Source of the DNA: Iocasia fonsfrigidae
GTDB lineage: Bacteria > Bacillota > Halanaerobiia > Halanaerobiales > DTU029
DNA: 64,000 nucleotides
Direction of reading: 5' to 3'
Assembly: GCF_017751145.1 (NCBI RefSeq)
Contig: NZ_CP046640.1
Coordinates: forward strand, 1,096,137 to 1,160,136
In this document: positions 62,429 to 64,000 of the stretch, piece by piece
Numbering within the stretch: position 1 is the first letter of the stretch
Layout of the letters: every line of letters begins with the position of its first letter
The notes under the pieces: model-generated
Databases searched by the model: none
What the model was told of the DNA's origin: nothing
The model's input: the letters and a program-made list of their open reading frames with translations, nothing else
Program-made: the position numbers and the translations under genes

Positions 62429-64000
62429 ATGTATGAAGCAATTAAAATTAAAATGAAAAAATTAAGAGAAAAAGTTCGTCATCATGAATATAAATACTAT
62501 GTTCTAGACTCACCTGAAATATCTGATGCAGAGTTCGATCAATTGGTGAGAGAGTTACAAAATTTTGAGGAAGAATATCCAGAATTAATAACCCCAAATT
62601 CACCTACTCAACGAGTGGGAGGAGAACTGCTTGATAGCTTTGAGAAGGTGGAACATACAGTACCCATGCTCAGCTTGAGCAATGCCTTTAATGATGGCGA
62701 ACTAAGGGAATTTGCATACAGGGTTTATAAATTAGTCGGAACAAAGGATATTGAATTTGTAATTGAACATAAAATAGATGGATTATCAGTAATACTTACA
62801 TATGAGAAAGGATTACTTACAGTAGGGGCTACCCGTGGTAATGGTGTTATTGGGGGAAATGTCACCGAGAATATAAAGACCATCAGGTCTATACCATTGA
62901 GTCTTCCTGAAGAACTTTCCGCTGAAATAAGAGGAGAAGTCTATATCAGTAAGTCTGATTTTGAGTATATCAACAATAAGAGATTTGATGAAGGAGAAGA
63001 GCCTTTTGCCAATCCCAGAAATGCTGCAGCTGGTTCCATCAGACAACTGGATCCGCGTATTGCTGCAGAAAGATCATTATCAATGCTTGCCTATGATTTG
63101 GTCAGTATTGAAGGACAGGAGTTTGATACACATACTGATGCAATGGAATTTCTCAAGGGAATGGGGTTTAAGGTAAACTGGTATCACAAATGTAAGAATA
63201 TTGATGATGTTATTGAATTATGTAATCAATGGACAGAGGAGAGGGATAATCTTCCCTATGAAATCGATGGACTTGTTATAAAAGTAAATAATCTCGACTT
63301 AAGAGAACAGCTTGGTACTACTGCCAAGAGTCCGTGCTGGGCAATAGCTTTTAAGTTCTCTTTTCATCAGAAGACCACAGTTGTCAAGGATATTATCATT
63401 TCTGTAGGGCGTACTGGAGAATTGACCCCTATTGCAATTCTGGGTCCTGTTTGTCTGGAAGGATTTACAGTCAGCAGGGCAACTTTACATAATGAAGATG
63501 AGATAAAAAGAAAAGATGTCAGGATTGGTGATCATGTTTTGGTGCGGAAAGCTGGAGGAGTTATCCCAGAGGTAGTAAAGATTATAGAAGAAAAAAGGAA
63601 TGGAAGTGAAGAGGTCTTTAAAATGCCGGATAGGTGTCCTGAGTGTGGTGCTATGGTTTTAAGACAGGGAGAAGGACCCTTTATCTGGTGTATTAATAAT
63701 TCTTGTATTGCTCAGCGTCGGGATTGTATTTTACATTTTATATCACGGAAGGCTATGAATATTAAAGGAGTTGAATACGAATTAATTGATCAACTTATAG
63801 AAGGAAGTATAATTGAGGATTATGCAGATCTTTACTTACTAACTATTAATGATCTTATAAATATTGGAAATTTGAATTACCAGTTAGCGATAAATATTAT
63901 TAATGCTATAGAAAAAAGTAAAACGAGACCACTACAGAATCTTGTATTTGCTTTGGGAATAAAACAAGTTGGAGTAGGGATTGCCAGAATTTTGGCAACA
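62429..64000 (+). CDS. ligA: NAD-dependent DNA ligase, 5' part
   Basis: 524 codons are open and run off the window; LigA is usually about 670 residues. The N-terminal Ia domain (YKYYVLDSPEISDAEFD), the AMP-linked lysine K115 in EHKIDGLSV, the nucleotidyltransferase motif with TRGNG, and the zinc finger CPECGAMV...WCINNSC are visible. It should seal nicks in replication and repair. The HhH and BRCT domains lie beyond the window. GAGG is spaced to the ATG at 62429. Confidence 0.96.
   Translation, partial: MYEAIKIKMKKLREKVRHHEYKYYVLDSPEISDAEFDQLVRELQNFEEEYPELITPNSPTQRVGGELLDSFEKVEHTVPMLSLSNAFNDGELREFAYRVYKLVGTKDIEFVIEHKIDGLSVILTYEKGLLTVGATRGNGVIGGNVTENIKTIRSIPLSLPEELSAEIRGEVYISKSDFEYINNKRFDEGEEPFANPRNAAAGSIRQLDPRIAAERSLSMLAYDLVSIEGQEFDTHTDAMEFLKGMGFKVNWYHKCKNIDDVIELCNQWTEERDNLPYEIDGLVIKVNNLDLREQLGTTAKSPCWAIAFKFSFHQKTTVVKDIIISVGRTGELTPIAILGPVCLEGFTVSRATLHNEDEIKRKDVRIGDHVLVRKAGGVIPEVVKIIEEKRNGSEEVFKMPDRCPECGAMVLRQGEGPFIWCINNSCIAQRRDCILHFISRKAMNIKGVEYELIDQLIEGSIIEDYADLYLLTINDLINIGNLNYQLAINIINAIEKSKTRPLQNLVFALGIKQVGVGIARILAT

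Overview
The window looks like chromosome from a low-GC anaerobic Firmicute. AGGAGG-type ribosome sites are common, as are TTG/GTG starts. There is a T-box leader, an anaerobic nickel carbon monoxide dehydrogenase-like gene, a TRAP transporter and an oxygen-labile type L-cysteine desulfidase. A Halanaerobiales-like clostridial relative is my best guess, by inference only. No rRNA, tRNA, CRISPR array or intact prophage was seen.

Layout. 1-1.8 kb: 3' end of an ABC-2 permease, then a MntA/HepT toxin-antitoxin pair flanked by an 81-bp direct repeat of the permease tail. 1.9-2.3 kb: copZ-type copper chaperone. 2.3-8.6 kb: an apparently inducible catabolic locus (UroD-type zinc methyltransferase, solute-binding protein, two sugar-type permeases without an ATPase, GntR regulator, L-cysteine desulfidase). 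8.9-15.2 kb: membrane protein, a RhiA-like gene broken by two homopolymer frameshifts, flavodoxin, LCM methyltransferase, ABC-F protein, DUF3231 protein. 15.4-18.4 kb: copA-csoR, whose operator matches the one before copZ 13 kb away. 18.5-34 kb: LysE exporter with AraC regulator, MFS exporter with a marR remnant, hydrolase, methyltransferase, amtB-glnK with a PII lacking the modifiable tyrosine, an ArsR regulator with an apparently leaderless mRNA, gshA with an ABC exporter, a TetR-controlled ABC exporter, and a secreted protein.

34.4-39 kb: an Rrf2 iron-sulfur regulator, then a cooS-like gene, a four-cluster ferredoxin and a FAD/NAD oxidoreductase. Three matching palindromes lie at the regulator's own promoter and before cooS. 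The CooS-like protein keeps its cluster cysteines but appears to lack the acid-base His and Lys of true CO dehydrogenases. 39-41.4 kb: HEAT-like protein, two XRE regulators and a 48-residue small gene. 41.4-45.6 kb: TRAP transporter (DctPQM) with a rhamnonate-dehydratase-like enolase-superfamily enzyme. 45.6-47.4 kb: decayed phd antitoxin, dienelactone-hydrolase-like protein, a duplicated piece of the enolase gene, and a T-box leader for metG.

50-62 kb is a plastic defence region: an AAA/PD-(D/E)XK protein, fragments of an older type I restriction system (hsdS tail, NucS-like protein, broken hsdR start), IS remnants, then an intact hsdM-hsdS-hsdR operon with an unusually long HsdM. The window ends inside ligA. 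Several small repeat families are scattered between genes: a leader-like repeat (3 copies), a promoter-bearing repeat (3 copies), a GCAGGAAATTAATG repeat (3 copies), and two local gene-fragment duplications next to inserted cassettes.
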